From contig CAMAUI010000006.1 of NCBI GenBank assembly GCA_945861385.1, positions 1-64,000 of the forward strand: DNA of 64,000 bases. The letters are read 5' to 3'. Below, piece after piece: positions 52,155 to 62,448 of the stretch. Position 1 is the stretch's first letter. Every line of letters begins with the position of its first letter. Both the position numbers and the translations under genes were made by a program. The DNA is from Prosthecobacter debontii (lineage in GTDB: Bacteria > Verrucomicrobiota > Verrucomicrobiia > Chthoniobacterales > Chthoniobacteraceae). The notes under the pieces were generated by a model. It did no database searches. It was not told the DNA's origin and saw only the letters and a list, made by a program, of their open reading frames with translations.

Positions 52155-52673
52155 CTACGAGACGTGCCCGTGATCCCCGCCGGCATCGCCGTGACCCTCG
52201 CTCACGACATCGAACGCACGCACGCGCTTCGCCTCACGGCAGGCTTCCACAGCCTTCCGGAAGCGATCACCAAGCCCCGCGCTCACCGGGATGAAATCGA
52301 GCATGTAATGCGGTGTCGTCGAGTCGGTGGTGATGATCGAAATGTTGTGCAGTTTCAAAAAGCGCAGCAGCAGCGGCTGCACGATCTGCATGTCCCGCAC
52401 GCGGTAGAGTTCCAGCGTGTTCGTGACCCGCGTGAAAATTCCGTCGGTGATGACCAGTCGCTCGTTCGTGATCTCATAGACCACGGAGCGGATGATAATC
52501 CACCGGATCAACACCCAGATGGCCGCGGCAGCGACGATGAGGTAAATCCACGGCGGAATCTGATGGCTGACATTCAGCCAGGTTGCGATGGGCGCTGCGA
52601 TGATCAGGGTGGCGACGGACTTGAAGTTCTTCCATTGCGAGGAACTTCCCTTCCAGATGGTTTCTTCCGGCAT
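52155..52673 (-). CDS. Bacterial PH-domain membrane protein
   Basis: The protein has about 172 aa from MPEETIWKGSSSQWKNF. Two adjacent hydrophobic helices (about 22-60) lead into a bPH_2 (DUF304/YdbS-like) domain with YEITNERLVITDGIFTRVTNTLELYRVRDM. The C-terminal tail is His/Asp-rich (GHGDAGGDHGHVS). Its role is unknown. The gene ends close to the convergent GlcG gene, and its stop region is only 3 bp away. Confidence 0.8.
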   Translation of the reverse strand: MPEETIWKGSSSQWKNFKSVATLIIAAPIATWLNVSHQIPPWIYLIVAAAAIWVLIRWIIIRSVVYEITNERLVITDGIFTRVTNTLELYRVRDMQIVQPLLLRFLKLHNISIITTDSTTPHYMLDFIPVSAGLGDRFRKAVEACREAKRVRAFDVVSEGHGDAGGDHGHVS

Positions 52674-52724
52674 ACGTGGCCGGACATGTAGCACATTCGA
52701 GCAGCGTGGCGAGCGCGGATTCCG

Positions 52725-53813
52725 TCAATCGCGGACGAGCACAAGGTCCTCGGGGTGCAGACGGCAGAACACACGCTCGCCTTTGTGAAAGGCATCCTGC
52801 GAGCGGCTCTCATTGGCCACGACCACCGTGAACTCCAGCCCGCTCGCAGTACGGATCTGCAACTGGTCGGTCTGCCCGCGGAAAATCTCCTCCATCACCT
52901 CCGCGGCGAAGACATTCTCGCCGGGGGCGGCATCCCGGCAGAGATGAATCTTCTCGGGCCGGAGTGAAACGAGAGCGGTCAGTTCGTCGGGCGGCAGATT
53001 CGTGTCGTTCACCCGGAGCGTAATGTCGTCGGCAAGCCGCACGACCACGTCCGAATCCTCACGTCCGATCACCTGCGCACGCAGCAGATTCGCCTGTCCG
53101 ATAAACTCCGCGACAAAGCGCGTCCGGGGCTGGTGGTAAATCTCGTCCGCCGTGCCGAGCTGCTCGACCCGCCCGCGGTTCACCACGGCGATGCGGTCGC
53201 TCATCGTCAGCGCCTCCTCCTGGTCGTGGGTCACGAAGACGAAGGTGATGCCCAGCCGCCGCTGCATCTGCTTCATCTCGATTTGCATTTGATGGCGGAG
53301 CTTCGCATCCAGCGCGGAGAGCGGCTCGTCGAGCAGCAGGACCTTTGGCTCGCAGACAATCGCACGCGCGAGCGCGACCCTCTGCTTTTGCCCGCCGCTG
53401 AGCGCCGAAGGCTTGCTGTTTTCCTTTCCTTGCAGCGACACCAGCTCGATTCCCCGCCGCACACGCTCGATGATTTCGCCCCTCGGTGCGCCCTTCATTC
53501 TCAATCCGAACGCGATATTTTCCTCCACCGTGAGATGCGGGAAAAGCGCGTAACTTTGGAAAACCTGGTTCACGTTTCGCCGGTATGGCGGCAGCGCCGT
53601 CACATCCTGCCCGTCGAGAAGGATCACCCCCTCCGTCGGCGTGTCGAAGCCAGAGATCATGCGCAGCAGCGTCGTTTTCCCGCAGCCGCTCGGCCCGAGC
53701 AGCGTGATGAATTCGCCCCGCCGGATTTGCAGGTTCACATTCTCCACGGCGGTGAAGTCGGCGAATCGCTTCGTCACTCCGCGCAGTTCCACGGTTGGGG
53801 TCGGCTCAGGCAT
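52725..53813 (-). CDS. potA: Spermidine/putrescine-type ABC transporter ATPase
   Basis: The 362-aa protein has Walker A GPSGCGKTT, VFQSYALFPHLTVEENIAFGL, signature LSGGQKQRVALARAI and Walker B VLLLDEPLSALD, followed by a TOBE_2 domain in the last 110 residues. That is the PotA/CysA arrangement of polyamine importers. The permease and binding-protein genes are not visible next to it, so the substrate is inferred from similarity alone. Confidence 0.85.
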   Translation of the reverse strand: MPEPTPTVELRGVTKRFADFTAVENVNLQIRRGEFITLLGPSGCGKTTLLRMISGFDTPTEGVILLDGQDVTALPPYRRNVNQVFQSYALFPHLTVEENIAFGLRMKGAPRGEIIERVRRGIELVSLQGKENSKPSALSGGQKQRVALARAIVCEPKVLLLDEPLSALDAKLRHQMQIEMKQMQRRLGITFVFVTHDQEEALTMSDRIAVVNRGRVEQLGTADEIYHQPRTRFVAEFIGQANLLRAQVIGREDSDVVVRLADDITLRVNDTNLPPDELTALVSLRPEKIHLCRDAAPGENVFAAEVMEEIFRGQTDQLQIRTASGLEFTVVVANESRSQDAFHKGERVFCRLHPEDLVLVRD

Positions 53814-53913
53814 TCAGCGGAACGCTTCGCACGGAAGCCGTCCCTGCGACAAGCGCCATTCTGCATCGCAGGGACGGAAAACTCCGGAACCCGCGCACCC
53901 CGGGCGCGGCTCC

Positions 53914-55464
53914 CTACTTCGTTGCCTTGACCTCAACGATGTCGTGCGCCGCGCTCTCGCGCTGGCCTGCGGAAGTGACACGGATGTAGCGCGCCTTTTT
54001 CCGGTGCTCGGAAAGGTCGCTTGCGCCGAGATAGCCCAAGCCGCTCCGAACGCCCCCCGCGAGTTGGGTGAGGACAAGCTCGACGCCGGGACTGACCTCC
54101 TTGAGCGCCTCGACTCCCTCGGCGGCGACTTTGCGCGTCGCGTCGTTGGAAACGTGGCCATAACGCGCCGCGCTCCCCGCTTTCATCGCCGCGAGACTGC
54201 CCATGCCGCGGTATTGCTTGTACAGCTTGCCGTTGATTTCCATGATCTGCCCCGGCGCTTCCGGGCAGCCCGCAAGCAGCCCTCCGCAGATCACCGCATC
54301 CGCCAGCGTCAGCGCCTTGACGATGTCACCGCTCTTCACGATGCCGCCATCCGCGATGATCGTGACGCCCTTCTTTGCCGCGGCGCGGCTCGCCACGTAA
54401 AGCGCGGTGAGCTGCGGAATCCCCACACCCGCCACGATGCGCGTGGTGCAGATCGAACCCGGGCCCTGGCCGATTTTCACAACGCTCGCGCCGCATTTTG
54501 CGAGAAAGTCCACGCCCTCACCGCTGGTGACGTTACCCGCGATGATCGGAAGGTCTTTGTGCGCCTTGCGGATCAGCTTCACCGTCTCGCCAACCCCGGA
54601 GCTGTGTCCGTGCGCGGTGGAAACCGCGATCACATCGCAGCCGCGCTCCACCAGCGCGTCCACGTGCGAGAGGATGCGATCACGGTCGAGCGAGCCATCC
54701 GTCCGGCGTGTGCCCGTGATGCTCGCCCCGCAAAGCAGGCGGAATTTGCCATCGCGCGCCGGCTTAAACTGCGAGCCGCGCTCGTGAAGGATGCGCTCGA
54801 TGTCAGACAGCGTAAAAAGGCCCCGCAGCGTGTCGTCCTTCCCCACCACGAGCAGCTTGTGGATTCCCATGTGCTCGGTGAAAAAGCGGTCCGCCGTCGC
54901 GATCGGATCGTTGCCGAGTTTTTTCTCCGTGATCGTCTGCACTTGCGCGCGCGGCATCATGGCATCGCTCACTTTTCGCCCGGCGTAGCGCGGCCGCACC
55001 GTGTGGCCTGGCAGCAGGCCGAGGAGGCGGTTTTGTTCATCCACCACGGGGAACGTGCTGAAGCCGAACCGCCGTTCCTCGATGATCTCGATGACGTCGC
55101 CGATGGTCTGCGTCGGCAGCACCTTGATCGGATCCTGGATCAAACCATGCACATTGTTCTTCACCCGCGAGACCTCGGAGAGCTGCTGGCGCTCCGGCAT
55201 ATTGCAGTGGATCAGGCCGAGGCCGCCCGCACGCGCCATCGCGATGGCCATCGGCGATTCTGTCACGGTGTCCATGTCCGCCGAGATGATCGGCAGATGG
55301 AGCTGGATGCGCTCGTGGAGTTGCGAATCGAGCCGTGTGTCGCGCGGCAGCACATCGCTGTGGAGCGTGGCGAGCGTCACATCGTCGTAAGTCAGCGCGA
55401 CGTGCGCGTTGGCGGGGAAGAACTTGTCAGCAGGCTGGTAGAATTGGTCGTCGAGCGTTGCCAT
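53914..55464 (-). CDS. guaB: Inosine-5'-monophosphate dehydrogenase
   Basis: The protein has 516 aa. The ATG at 55464 begins [16 protein letters not shown]. The barrel carries [29 protein letters not shown] and the catalytic Cys loop [20 protein letters not shown]. Two CBS domains lie at about 95-235 ([20 protein letters not shown]). The substrate loop reads [10 protein letters not shown], where GTDE is more usual, a small deviation that need not stop activity. It makes XMP for GMP synthesis. The much longer frame to 56037 enters the divergent amylase gene and is not used. Confidence 0.94.
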   Translation of the reverse strand: MATLDDQFYQPADKFFPANAHVALTYDDVTLATLHSDVLPRDTRLDSQLHERIQLHLPIISADMDTVTESPMAIAMARAGGLGLIHCNMPERQQLSEVSRVKNNVHGLIQDPIKVLPTQTIGDVIEIIEERRFGFSTFPVVDEQNRLLGLLPGHTVRPRYAGRKVSDAMMPRAQVQTITEKKLGNDPIATADRFFTEHMGIHKLLVVGKDDTLRGLFTLSDIERILHERGSQFKPARDGKFRLLCGASITGTRRTDGSLDRDRILSHVDALVERGCDVIAVSTAHGHSSGVGETVKLIRKAHKDLPIIAGNVTSGEGVDFLAKCGASVVKIGQGPGSICTTRIVAGVGIPQLTALYVASRAAAKKGVTIIADGGIVKSGDIVKALTLADAVICGGLLAGCPEAPGQIMEINGKLYKQYRGMGSLAAMKAGSAARYGHVSNDATRKVAAEGVEALKEVSPGVELVLTQLAGGVRSGLGYLGASDLSEHRKKARYIRVTSAGQRESAAHDIVEVKATK

Positions 55465-55648
55465 GTGCGAAGCTGCCAGAACGCCGGGGGTAAAGTGAAG
55501 GCGGAATTTTGCGCGCTCACGATTCCCGGTGCCGTTTGCGAAGCTCGGGCTTGCCTGCTGGCGCGAGGTGGGGATGCTCACCTGCCTTGCTCGCAACCTC
55601 ACCATCCTCCCGCTTACCGTTATCAGCGCCCTAGGCGCCAACACGCCA

Positions 55649-58228
55649 ATGAATACGCCCGCCGGAATAGTGACCATCACCAGCGACGCCAATTGGCTGC
55701 GCATCGAGTTTGCCGCAGAGGGCATCGGAAAGCCGGGCCGCGCGCTCTTCGCCGCGCTCGACACAGACCCGCTCGAAGGCTGCGCCGTCATCCCATACCA
55801 GCAGCACGCGGAAGGCTCGACGGTCTTCCTTCCCTTCCGCGCCGACCGGCTCTGCGCCGTGTGCATCGGCGACGACGGCAAGCCGCGCATGTGGTGGAGG
55901 AAATTCGAGCGCGGGCAGTGGAGCGGGCACCTCGATGTGAAGAACGAATTCAAGGCGGAGAGGATCGCCGCGGGGAAAGTGCGGATCCAATTATCGCGCC
56001 GCACGCTGCCGGTGTTGATGCAAAACAACCCCGGCATTTCCCCCGGCTACAAGTCCCGCGTCGCCGTTTGGGCGAAGGATACATTCGCACACGGCGGCTG
56101 GGGCGAAGCGCTCGCCATGCAGGACCACTCCATCGCCCCCGGCGGCGGCGACAGGCTGCTTTCCGGATACCACGTCCTCAGCGCGAATCCGCAAAAGGAC
56201 GAAAAGATCCCCATGATGCTCCAGCGCGCCGTCCTGCATCGCTACGATGAGCGCGTGAGCGGCCCCGGCGAATTATTGGAAAGCCACGCAGCATCCCCGC
56301 CTGGCCGCCCGCGCATCTACCAGCTCCTCCCGCGTCTTTTCTCGAACGCCAACGAGACGCGGAAGCTCAATGGCACGCTCGCGGAGAATGGCGTGGGGAA
56401 ATTCGCCGGCATCACCGACGCCGCGCTGAAGTCGCTGCGCGACGAACTCGGCATCACGCACCTCTGGCTCACCGGCGTGCTCGCGCAGGCGACGAGCACG
56501 GACTACGCGGCCATCGGCAAGCCCGCCGATGATCCCGATTTGCTCAAGGGCCTCGCCGGTTCGCCCTACGCGATCAAGGACTACGGCGATGTTTGCCCGG
56601 ACTACGCCGTCGAGCCAGCGAAGCGGATGGAGGAGTTTCGCGCCTTGCTCGAACGCGCGCACTCGGTGGGCCTGCGTGTGCTTATAGATTTCGTCCCGAA
56701 CCACGTCGCGCGCAGCCACGCGGCGTTTGCATCGGGTAGCGCGGGCGTCCCGCCTGAACCATCGAACGTGAGAAACGCGCAGCAACGCGAGGGACGCGCG
56801 CGCGCTTCCAAAGCGGGTGGTGCGCTTCAATTTGGTGCGAACGACGCCCGCTCGAGGTTCTTCGCGCCAAACAACAATTTTTTCTGGCTCCAGTGCGACA
56901 CGCCGGGCGGCGGGCCGCCGCTGCGGCTGCCCACGGTGAAGGACGGCCAGTTCATCTCGCCGACGTGCCGCGTGCTCAACGCGGGCGACGGCCATTATGA
57001 TCCCGAAATGGAAACCGCCCGCGTGACGGGCAACAATGCCGCGACGTGGTCTCCCTCGCAGAATGACTGGTACGAGACGGTGAAGCTCAACTACGGCTAC
57101 GACTTCACCACCGGCGCGCGCGAATACCCGCACGCCGCAAAGCCGGATGCGCCCGTGCCCAACACGTGGGTGAAAATGGACACCGTCCTCGCGCACTGGC
57201 AGGCGCTCGGCGTGGATGGTTTCCGGTGCGACATGGCGCACATGGTGCCGCCGGAGTTTTGGGCGTGGGCGATCTCTCGCGCGCGGCAGCGGCAGCCGGG
57301 CGTGATGTTCATCGCGGAGGCGTACAACAATGACCCGATGAAAGTGGAGGGCGGCCACGAGCTGGTGGCGCACTTTAAGAATGTGATGATCGAGCTGCTG
57401 AACGCGGGCTTCGACGCCGTGTACGACGACCCCGCTTACAAGGCGCTGAAACACATTTACGACGGCCCCGGCTGGGCGAATGACCTCGATGCCGCGCTCG
57501 CCGCGCAGCAGCCGTATGTTTTCCCAAACAGCCTGCGCTACGCGGAGAATCACGACGAGGTGAGGCTCGCGTCGAAATCCAATTGGGGCGGCATCGGCGC
57601 GGAAGTCGGGCGGCCAGTGAGCGCGATCCTCTACGGCATCTCGCGCGGGCCGGTGCTGCTTTACAGCGGCCAGGAAGTCGGCGAGCCCGCGGACGGCTCG
57701 GAGGGCTTTGGCGGCGATGACGGGCGGACGACGATCTTCGATTACTGGTCCATGCCGGAGTTCACGAAGTGGGTGAACGGCCACCGCTACGATGGCGGGC
57801 GATTGTCGGCGGCACAAAAAAGCCTGCGCGAGTTTTACGGACGGCTGATGAAATTGTGCGGCGAGCCCGCGTTCCGCGACGGCGGATTTTTCCCGCTCAA
57901 CAGCGCGAACATCAGCAATGACCGCTTCGGCCGTCTCCCTGGGGAGGGTGCGAGCGGCCACTGGCTCTACGCCTGCATCCGTGCCGACGCACGTGGCGGG
58001 CAGTGTTTCCTCGTCGTTGCAAATCTCCACCGCAGCGAAACGCTCCGCGATGCACGCGTGAATCTCACGCCCGCCGCACTCGAAGTCCTGGCCGCAAATG
58101 GCGCGCATACATTCACCGACAAGCTGTCCTCCCTCGGCGAAGCGACGCTGCGCGACGGTGTCATCACGCTGCCCATGCTCCCACCACTCAGCGCGGGATA
58201 TTTCGGAACAGAATCAACTGCCAGATGA
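55649..58228 (+). CDS. GH13-family alpha-amylase-like glycoside hydrolase
   Basis: The protein has about 859 aa from the ATG at 55649. An N-terminal beta-sandwich of about 210 residues precedes the (beta/alpha)8 barrel. The barrel motifs are [21 protein letters not shown] (nucleophile Asp528), MFIAEAYN (acid Glu557) and ENHDEV (Asp636). It acts on alpha-glucan, with substrate and product not assignable. No clear signal peptide is seen, so it may be intracellular. A repeat-derived insertion of about 25-30 residues after VARSHA interrupts a conserved loop. The gene is divergent from guaB. Confidence 0.85.
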   Translation: MNTPAGIVTITSDANWLRIEFAAEGIGKPGRALFAALDTDPLEGCAVIPYQQHAEGSTVFLPFRADRLCAVCIGDDGKPRMWWRKFERGQWSGHLDVKNEFKAERIAAGKVRIQLSRRTLPVLMQNNPGISPGYKSRVAVWAKDTFAHGGWGEALAMQDHSIAPGGGDRLLSGYHVLSANPQKDEKIPMMLQRAVLHRYDERVSGPGELLESHAASPPGRPRIYQLLPRLFSNANETRKLNGTLAENGVGKFAGITDAALKSLRDELGITHLWLTGVLAQATSTDYAAIGKPADDPDLLKGLAGSPYAIKDYGDVCPDYAVEPAKRMEEFRALLERAHSVGLRVLIDFVPNHVARSHAAFASGSAGVPPEPSNVRNAQQREGRARASKAGGALQFGANDARSRFFAPNNNFFWLQCDTPGGGPPLRLPTVKDGQFISPTCRVLNAGDGHYDPEMETARVTGNNAATWSPSQNDWYETVKLNYGYDFTTGAREYPHAAKPDAPVPNTWVKMDTVLAHWQALGVDGFRCDMAHMVPPEFWAWAISRARQRQPGVMFIAEAYNNDPMKVEGGHELVAHFKNVMIELLNAGFDAVYDDPAYKALKHIYDGPGWANDLDAALAAQQPYVFPNSLRYAENHDEVRLASKSNWGGIGAEVGRPVSAILYGISRGPVLLYSGQEVGEPADGSEGFGGDDGRTTIFDYWSMPEFTKWVNGHRYDGGRLSAAQKSLREFYGRLMKLCGEPAFRDGGFFPLNSANISNDRFGRLPGEGASGHWLYACIRADARGGQCFLVVANLHRSETLRDARVNLTPAALEVLAANGAHTFTDKLSSLGEATLRDGVITLPMLPPLSAGYFGTESTAR
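56738..56804. repeat. Palindromic repeat element inserted in the amylase gene
   Basis: The inverted arms GCGTCCC (56745-56751) and GGGACGC (56791-56797) lie in a segment translated SAGVPPEP...[10 protein letters not shown]. Its opposite strand reads GGTPALP. Proteins with these two phrases are, to my knowledge, widespread in Verrucomicrobia and related genomes, where they mark dispersed palindromic elements. Here it adds an in-frame loop between VARSHA and the [11 protein letters not shown] motif. Confidence 0.6.
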
Positions 58229-58237
58229 TAAGCCGGA

Positions 58238-58612
58238 TCAGTTCCCGCTGACCTGCGCCCCGTAATCCGCAACGGTCAGCAACGCGTCGCGCTCGGCGGG
58301 ATCGGCAGCCTCGATTCGAAAGAGCCAGCCCGCGCCGTAGGGATCGGTGTTCACGAGGGCGGGGTTGGCGGACACATCCTTGTTCACAGCCACGATCCTG
58401 CCGGAGACGGGAGAATAAATATCGCTCGCTGCCTTCACGCTCTCCACCACGCACGCCACCTCGCCAGCACGCACGACACGGCCCACAGCGGGAAGATCCA
58501 CGTACACGATGTCCGTCAACTCGGCCTGGGCATGGTCGGAAATGCCCACCGTTCCATCGGCTCGAAGCCATTCGTGGGATTTTGCGTAGCGAAGATCGGC
58601 AGGGATGTTCAT
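58238..58612 (-). CDS. gcvH: Glycine cleavage system H protein
   Basis: The 124-aa protein has [20 protein letters not shown] at the start and the lipoyl-Lys motif [12 protein letters not shown], with [14 protein letters not shown] following. It carries the methylamine intermediate between the P, T and L proteins. gcvT lies about 110 bp upstream on the same strand. gcvP is not adjacent. Confidence 0.95.
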   Translation of the reverse strand: MNIPADLRYAKSHEWLRADGTVGISDHAQAELTDIVYVDLPAVGRVVRAGEVACVVESVKAASDIYSPVSGRIVAVNKDVSANPALVNTDPYGAGWLFRIEAADPAERDALLTVADYGAQVSGN

Positions 58613-58720
58613 GGATCGGTGAATCGAGTTGGGATTTGAGAGTCGCCTGCTGGTTTCCGTGATTCCGATGCTCCTCGGAAAGAAAATTTTCCGCGCCCTT
58701 GGGAAAAATTTCGCGCGTGC

Positions 58721-59824
58721 CTACTCGGCCCCGCCCCGCCACAGCGGCTTCCTCTCGACCACCGCCGGGAAACGGCGGCCGCGGATGTCTATTTCCAATT
58801 CCGTCCCCGGCCTCACAAACTCAACCGGCAGGTACGCAAGGCCGACTCCACACTTGAGCGACGGCGAAAGCCCGCCGCTGGAAATCTCGCCGATTTGCAC
58901 GCCATCCTTCCACACCCCGTAATGCGAACGCGGAGGAGGCGTGGCTCCGACCATTTTGAATGCTGCGAGTTTCCTTGTCGGCCCCTTCTCCCTTTGCGCC
59001 GCAAGCGTTCCCCGCCCGATGAATGCAGGCTTCTCGAGCGCGACGAAAAATCCCAGCCCCGCCTCGATCGGCGTGTGCCCCGGCGAGAGATCGCTTCCGT
59101 TGAGCGGGTAGCACATTTCAAGTCTCAGCGTGTCCCGCGCGCCGAGTCCGCATGGCTTCACGCCAAATGCCGCACCCGTCTCCAGCACCGCGGCAAGAAG
59201 CCGCACCACGTCCCCGGCGGCGCAGAACAACTCGAATCCATCCTCGCCCGTGTATCCCGTGCGCGCCGCATAAAGCGCGACCCCGCGCACGCTCGCGTGG
59301 ACGATGGAATTCCGCACCGGTGCCGTGCATGCGCCTGCCACAAACGCCGCGAACCACTCCGCGGCGCGCGGGCCCTGCACCGCGAGACCGGCGAATGCCC
59401 CGCTCGTGTCCTCTAGTTCGACCCCGGATGGCAGGTGCGCCGAGAGCCATGCAAAATCCTCGTCAGCTTTCGACGCATTCACCACGAGCAGCCACTCGGC
59501 CCCGGCGATCCTGTAGATGATGAGGTCGTCAATCACGCCGCCATCCTCATTGAGCATGAGAGTGTATTGTCCCTGGCCAGTCGCGAGGCGCGCAGTGTCA
59601 TTGGTCAGCATTCCATTCAGCCATTCGCCCGCCGCTGCACCGCGCACAAAGAACACCCCCATGTGCGAAATGTCGAACACACCGAGCGCGGTCCGGACGG
59701 CGTGGTGCTCATCAACAATGCCCGAGTATTGCACCGGCATGTCCCACCCGCCAAAGCCAATCATTTTCGCCCCAAGGCGGACGTGCTCAGCGTGAAGCGG
59801 CGTGGTTTTCAAAATCTCGGACAT
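58721..59824 (-). CDS. gcvT: Glycine cleavage system T protein (aminomethyltransferase)
   Basis: The protein has about 367 aa from MSEILKTTPLHAEHVRLGAK. The fold shows GFGGWDMPVQYSGIVDEHHA, FDISHMGVFFVRG, the folate-site GQGQYTLMLNEDGG and RTGYTGEDGFELF. It releases ammonia and makes methylene-tetrahydrofolate from the aminomethyl group on GcvH. The ATG at 59824 is the conserved start. The frame to 59872 runs into the rhomboid gene's stop region. Confidence 0.95.
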   Translation of the reverse strand: MSEILKTTPLHAEHVRLGAKMIGFGGWDMPVQYSGIVDEHHAVRTALGVFDISHMGVFFVRGAAAGEWLNGMLTNDTARLATGQGQYTLMLNEDGGVIDDLIIYRIAGAEWLLVVNASKADEDFAWLSAHLPSGVELEDTSGAFAGLAVQGPRAAEWFAAFVAGACTAPVRNSIVHASVRGVALYAARTGYTGEDGFELFCAAGDVVRLLAAVLETGAAFGVKPCGLGARDTLRLEMCYPLNGSDLSPGHTPIEAGLGFFVALEKPAFIGRGTLAAQREKGPTRKLAAFKMVGATPPPRSHYGVWKDGVQIGEISSGGLSPSLKCGVGLAYLPVEFVRPGTELEIDIRGRRFPAVVERKPLWRGGAE

Positions 59825-59872
59825 GAGGCGGCGGAGCCTAGCTGGCAGGGCTGGTGAGTCAAACGGCAGCAC

Positions 59873-60925
59873 TCATCCGCGCAATCTGCCGGATGCGAGT
59901 CTGCCGGTCACGAATCCGGCGATCATCCCAAAAACCAGCCCGGCAGCGTGCGCGCCATTGGCCACCTGGCCGAGAAGCGGCGTGAAGCACAGGACAAACC
60001 ACAGCAGCATCGTCTGCACGATCACGGGATTCAGCCGCCAGAGCGCGGTGCGATCATATTTTCCCCGCATCCAAAGGAAGCCGAACAGTGCGTAATTGAC
60101 ACCCGACATCCCGCCAAACGACGGCCCCGAAAGGTAGAGCTGAACAAGGTTGCTCACCGCCGCCGATGCGAGCACGAACGCCAGAAGATACCATCCGCCG
60201 AATCTTGTCTGGACGAACGTCCCGAGATCCCGGAGCCACATGAGATTGAAAACAATGTGCAGGAGTCCGAAGTGAATGAACATCGGGGTGAACAGCCGCC
60301 AGAACTGACCCCCACGAATTTCCGGCAGGGACCGATCCCACAATTCCCCCCTCTCGAAGCGCGCAACCGATTCCGTGAACCACTCCTTTTCCTCAGGCGT
60401 GGCGCGGCCCTCGGCCATTCGCTCCTCAACGGCCAGCAGTTCGTGCCGCACCTCCGCGCTCGGCACCACGTCTGTGATATACAGATACTTCCTCCGGGCC
60501 ATCTCCCGCTCAGCCCGTTCGCTGCCGGGCAGCAGTTGAATTTCCAGCTCCCCGGCAAAAATTGTTACGAGCACGCTGATGATCGCAAGGACCAGCGGGA
60601 TGCGCGCGAAACCCACAAACCGGCGCTCGTAATCCATGCGCTCGCGAGTCACCACATGCGATGCTCTGCGCGCATCCCGGCGCTCCTCCTCCTTTTTCAT
60701 CCGCTTCGCTGTCGGCGCCGCAGCGTTCCATTCCGGCGCATCCGGCGCCGCGCGGAACTTATTCAGCAGCGCCACCGCCTCATCGCGCTGGTCGTCATCA
60801 TGCACCCAGATGGAAAATACCCCGTCGTCTCCGGCATCCACATCGTTTTCGATGCCGCGCACAAAAAGCGCATCGCTGAAAGCCTCCGCCTCCGTCCCGC
60901 TCGATAACTCACCGATTTTTCGCAT
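59873..60925 (-). CDS. Rhomboid-family intramembrane serine protease
   Basis: The 350-aa protein has a cytosolic N-terminal domain of about 100 residues, similar to the GlpG N-domain (IWVHDDDQRDEAVALLNKF). Six or so membrane helices follow. Catalytic Ser is in GGMSGVNYALFGF and catalytic His in NGAHAAGLVFGM. HFGLLHIVFNLMWL carries the conserved His-Asn pair. It cleaves membrane proteins within or near the bilayer. The substrate is unknown. Confidence 0.9.
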   Translation of the reverse strand: MRKIGELSSGTEAEAFSDALFVRGIENDVDAGDDGVFSIWVHDDDQRDEAVALLNKFRAAPDAPEWNAAAPTAKRMKKEEERRDARRASHVVTRERMDYERRFVGFARIPLVLAIISVLVTIFAGELEIQLLPGSERAEREMARRKYLYITDVVPSAEVRHELLAVEERMAEGRATPEEKEWFTESVARFERGELWDRSLPEIRGGQFWRLFTPMFIHFGLLHIVFNLMWLRDLGTFVQTRFGGWYLLAFVLASAAVSNLVQLYLSGPSFGGMSGVNYALFGFLWMRGKYDRTALWRLNPVIVQTMLLWFVLCFTPLLGQVANGAHAAGLVFGMIAGFVTGRLASGRLRG

Positions 60926-60967
60926 CCGCAGGCCATAGCAGCCACACGCCCCGGCGACAACGACTCC

Positions 60968-62395
60968 CTACGCGAGCAGCGCCTTCACCGCCCTGCCATG
61001 CACGTCGGTGAGCCGGAAATCGCGGCCCGCGTGGTGGAATGACAGCTTCTCGTGGTCGAATCCGAGACAGCGGAGGATCGTCGCCTGCATGTCGTACACA
61101 TGCACCGGATCCTCCACGACGTGAAAGCCGAGGTCGTCCGTCGCGCCGTAGGTGATCCCCTTTTTAATCCCCCCGCCCGCCAGCCACATCGTGAAGGCCT
61201 GCGGGTGATGATCCCGCCCCTGCGAACGGCCAAGCGCCGGGTTCGTCTCGACCATCGGTGTGCGCCCGAATTCGCCGCCCCAGATCACCAGCGTCTCGTC
61301 GAGCAATCCGCGCTGCTTGAGATCCGCCACCAGCGCCGCGCTCGCCTGGTCGGTCTTGCCGGAATTGCTCCGCACATTGCCCGCCACGTCGGTGTGCGCG
61401 TCCCATCCCTCGTGGTAGATGTTGATGAAACGCACGCCGCGTTCGATCATGCGGCGCGCAAGCAGGCAGGCGCGCGCGAAGGATGGCTTGTCCGGTTCGC
61501 ACCCGTAGAGATCGAGCGTCGCCTTGCTCTCATTCTTCAAGTCCATCAGCTCCGGGGCACTTGTCTGGAGCCGGAAAGCCATTTCGTAGTTCGCAATTCG
61601 CGTCGCGATCTCCGGGTCGCCCACCTGCGCGATCTGCCGCTCGTTCAGCGTGCGGACGACATCGAGCGTGTCGCGCTGCAACCGCGCATCCATTCCCTCG
61701 GGAGTGCGGATGTTCAAAATCGGATCCCCCTGGCTCCGCAGTCGCGTGCCGGTATAGACCGTCGGGAGGAACCCGCTCGACCAGAGCGCCGATCCGCCGC
61801 TGAGACCGCTGCCCGTGCTCATCACGACAAACGCAGGCAGCTCCTGCGTCTCCGCGCCCAGCCCGTACAGCACCCACGATCCCATGCTTGGCCGGCCGGG
61901 GACTGGGAAACCCGTATTGAAGAGCAACTGCGCGGGCGCGTGGTTGAACTGGTCCGTCTTCATGGATTTCACGATCGCGATTTCGTCCACGATCTTCGCG
62001 AGGTGAGGCAGCGTCTCCCCCAGTTCCGCGCCGCACGTTCCATGTTTCGCAAACTTGAAGCGCGGGCCGAGCACCGCGGCATCGGGCCGGATAAATGCAT
62101 AACGCTGTCCGCCGATGACCGATGGCGGAATGGGCTTGCCCTCGAGCTTCGCCAGCTCCGGCTTGTGATCGAACATGTCCAGTTGCGACGGAGCGCCCGC
62201 CATGAACATGTGAATTACGCGCTTCGCCTTGCCCTGGAAGTGCGGCTGGCGTGGAGCGAGCGCGTTCACGGCGGGCCTGGCTGCAACTTCGCCCGCGAGC
62301 AACGACGCCAGCGCGATTTTCCCGATGCCGATGCCGCTTTCCCGCAGGAAGTGCCGGCGAGTCAACTCAAGGCAGCGCTGTTGGAACGGGTTCAT
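60968..62395 (-). CDS. DUF1501 family protein with Tat signal
   Basis: The 475-aa protein starts RCLELTRRHFLRESGIGIGKIAL, a twin-arginine signal. The core is the DUF1501 (alkaline-phosphatase-like) fold with AGAPSQLDMFDHKPEL, NIYHEGWDAHTDV, VIWGGEFGRTPMVET and GRDHHPQAFTMWL, residues likely to bind metal. The family is very numerous in Planctomycetes and Verrucomicrobia and is often encoded beside a DUF1549/DUF1553 cytochrome-like protein. That partner is not adjacent here, where the neighbour is a SprT-like gene. Confidence 0.88.
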   Translation of the reverse strand: MNPFQQRCLELTRRHFLRESGIGIGKIALASLLAGEVAARPAVNALAPRQPHFQGKAKRVIHMFMAGAPSQLDMFDHKPELAKLEGKPIPPSVIGGQRYAFIRPDAAVLGPRFKFAKHGTCGAELGETLPHLAKIVDEIAIVKSMKTDQFNHAPAQLLFNTGFPVPGRPSMGSWVLYGLGAETQELPAFVVMSTGSGLSGGSALWSSGFLPTVYTGTRLRSQGDPILNIRTPEGMDARLQRDTLDVVRTLNERQIAQVGDPEIATRIANYEMAFRLQTSAPELMDLKNESKATLDLYGCEPDKPSFARACLLARRMIERGVRFINIYHEGWDAHTDVAGNVRSNSGKTDQASAALVADLKQRGLLDETLVIWGGEFGRTPMVETNPALGRSQGRDHHPQAFTMWLAGGGIKKGITYGATDDLGFHVVEDPVHVYDMQATILRCLGFDHEKLSFHHAGRDFRLTDVHGRAVKALLA

Positions 62396-62448
62396 GCCTT
62401 GATAACCTGCAAAAGCGCATGGTCGTAGTCACGCACGCAGTCGCTGCG

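Noticed and set aside
53914-56037. A 707-aa fusion including IMP dehydrogenase
   Set aside because: The extra 190 residues overlap the amylase gene in antisense and have no family similarity. The standard start is at 55464.
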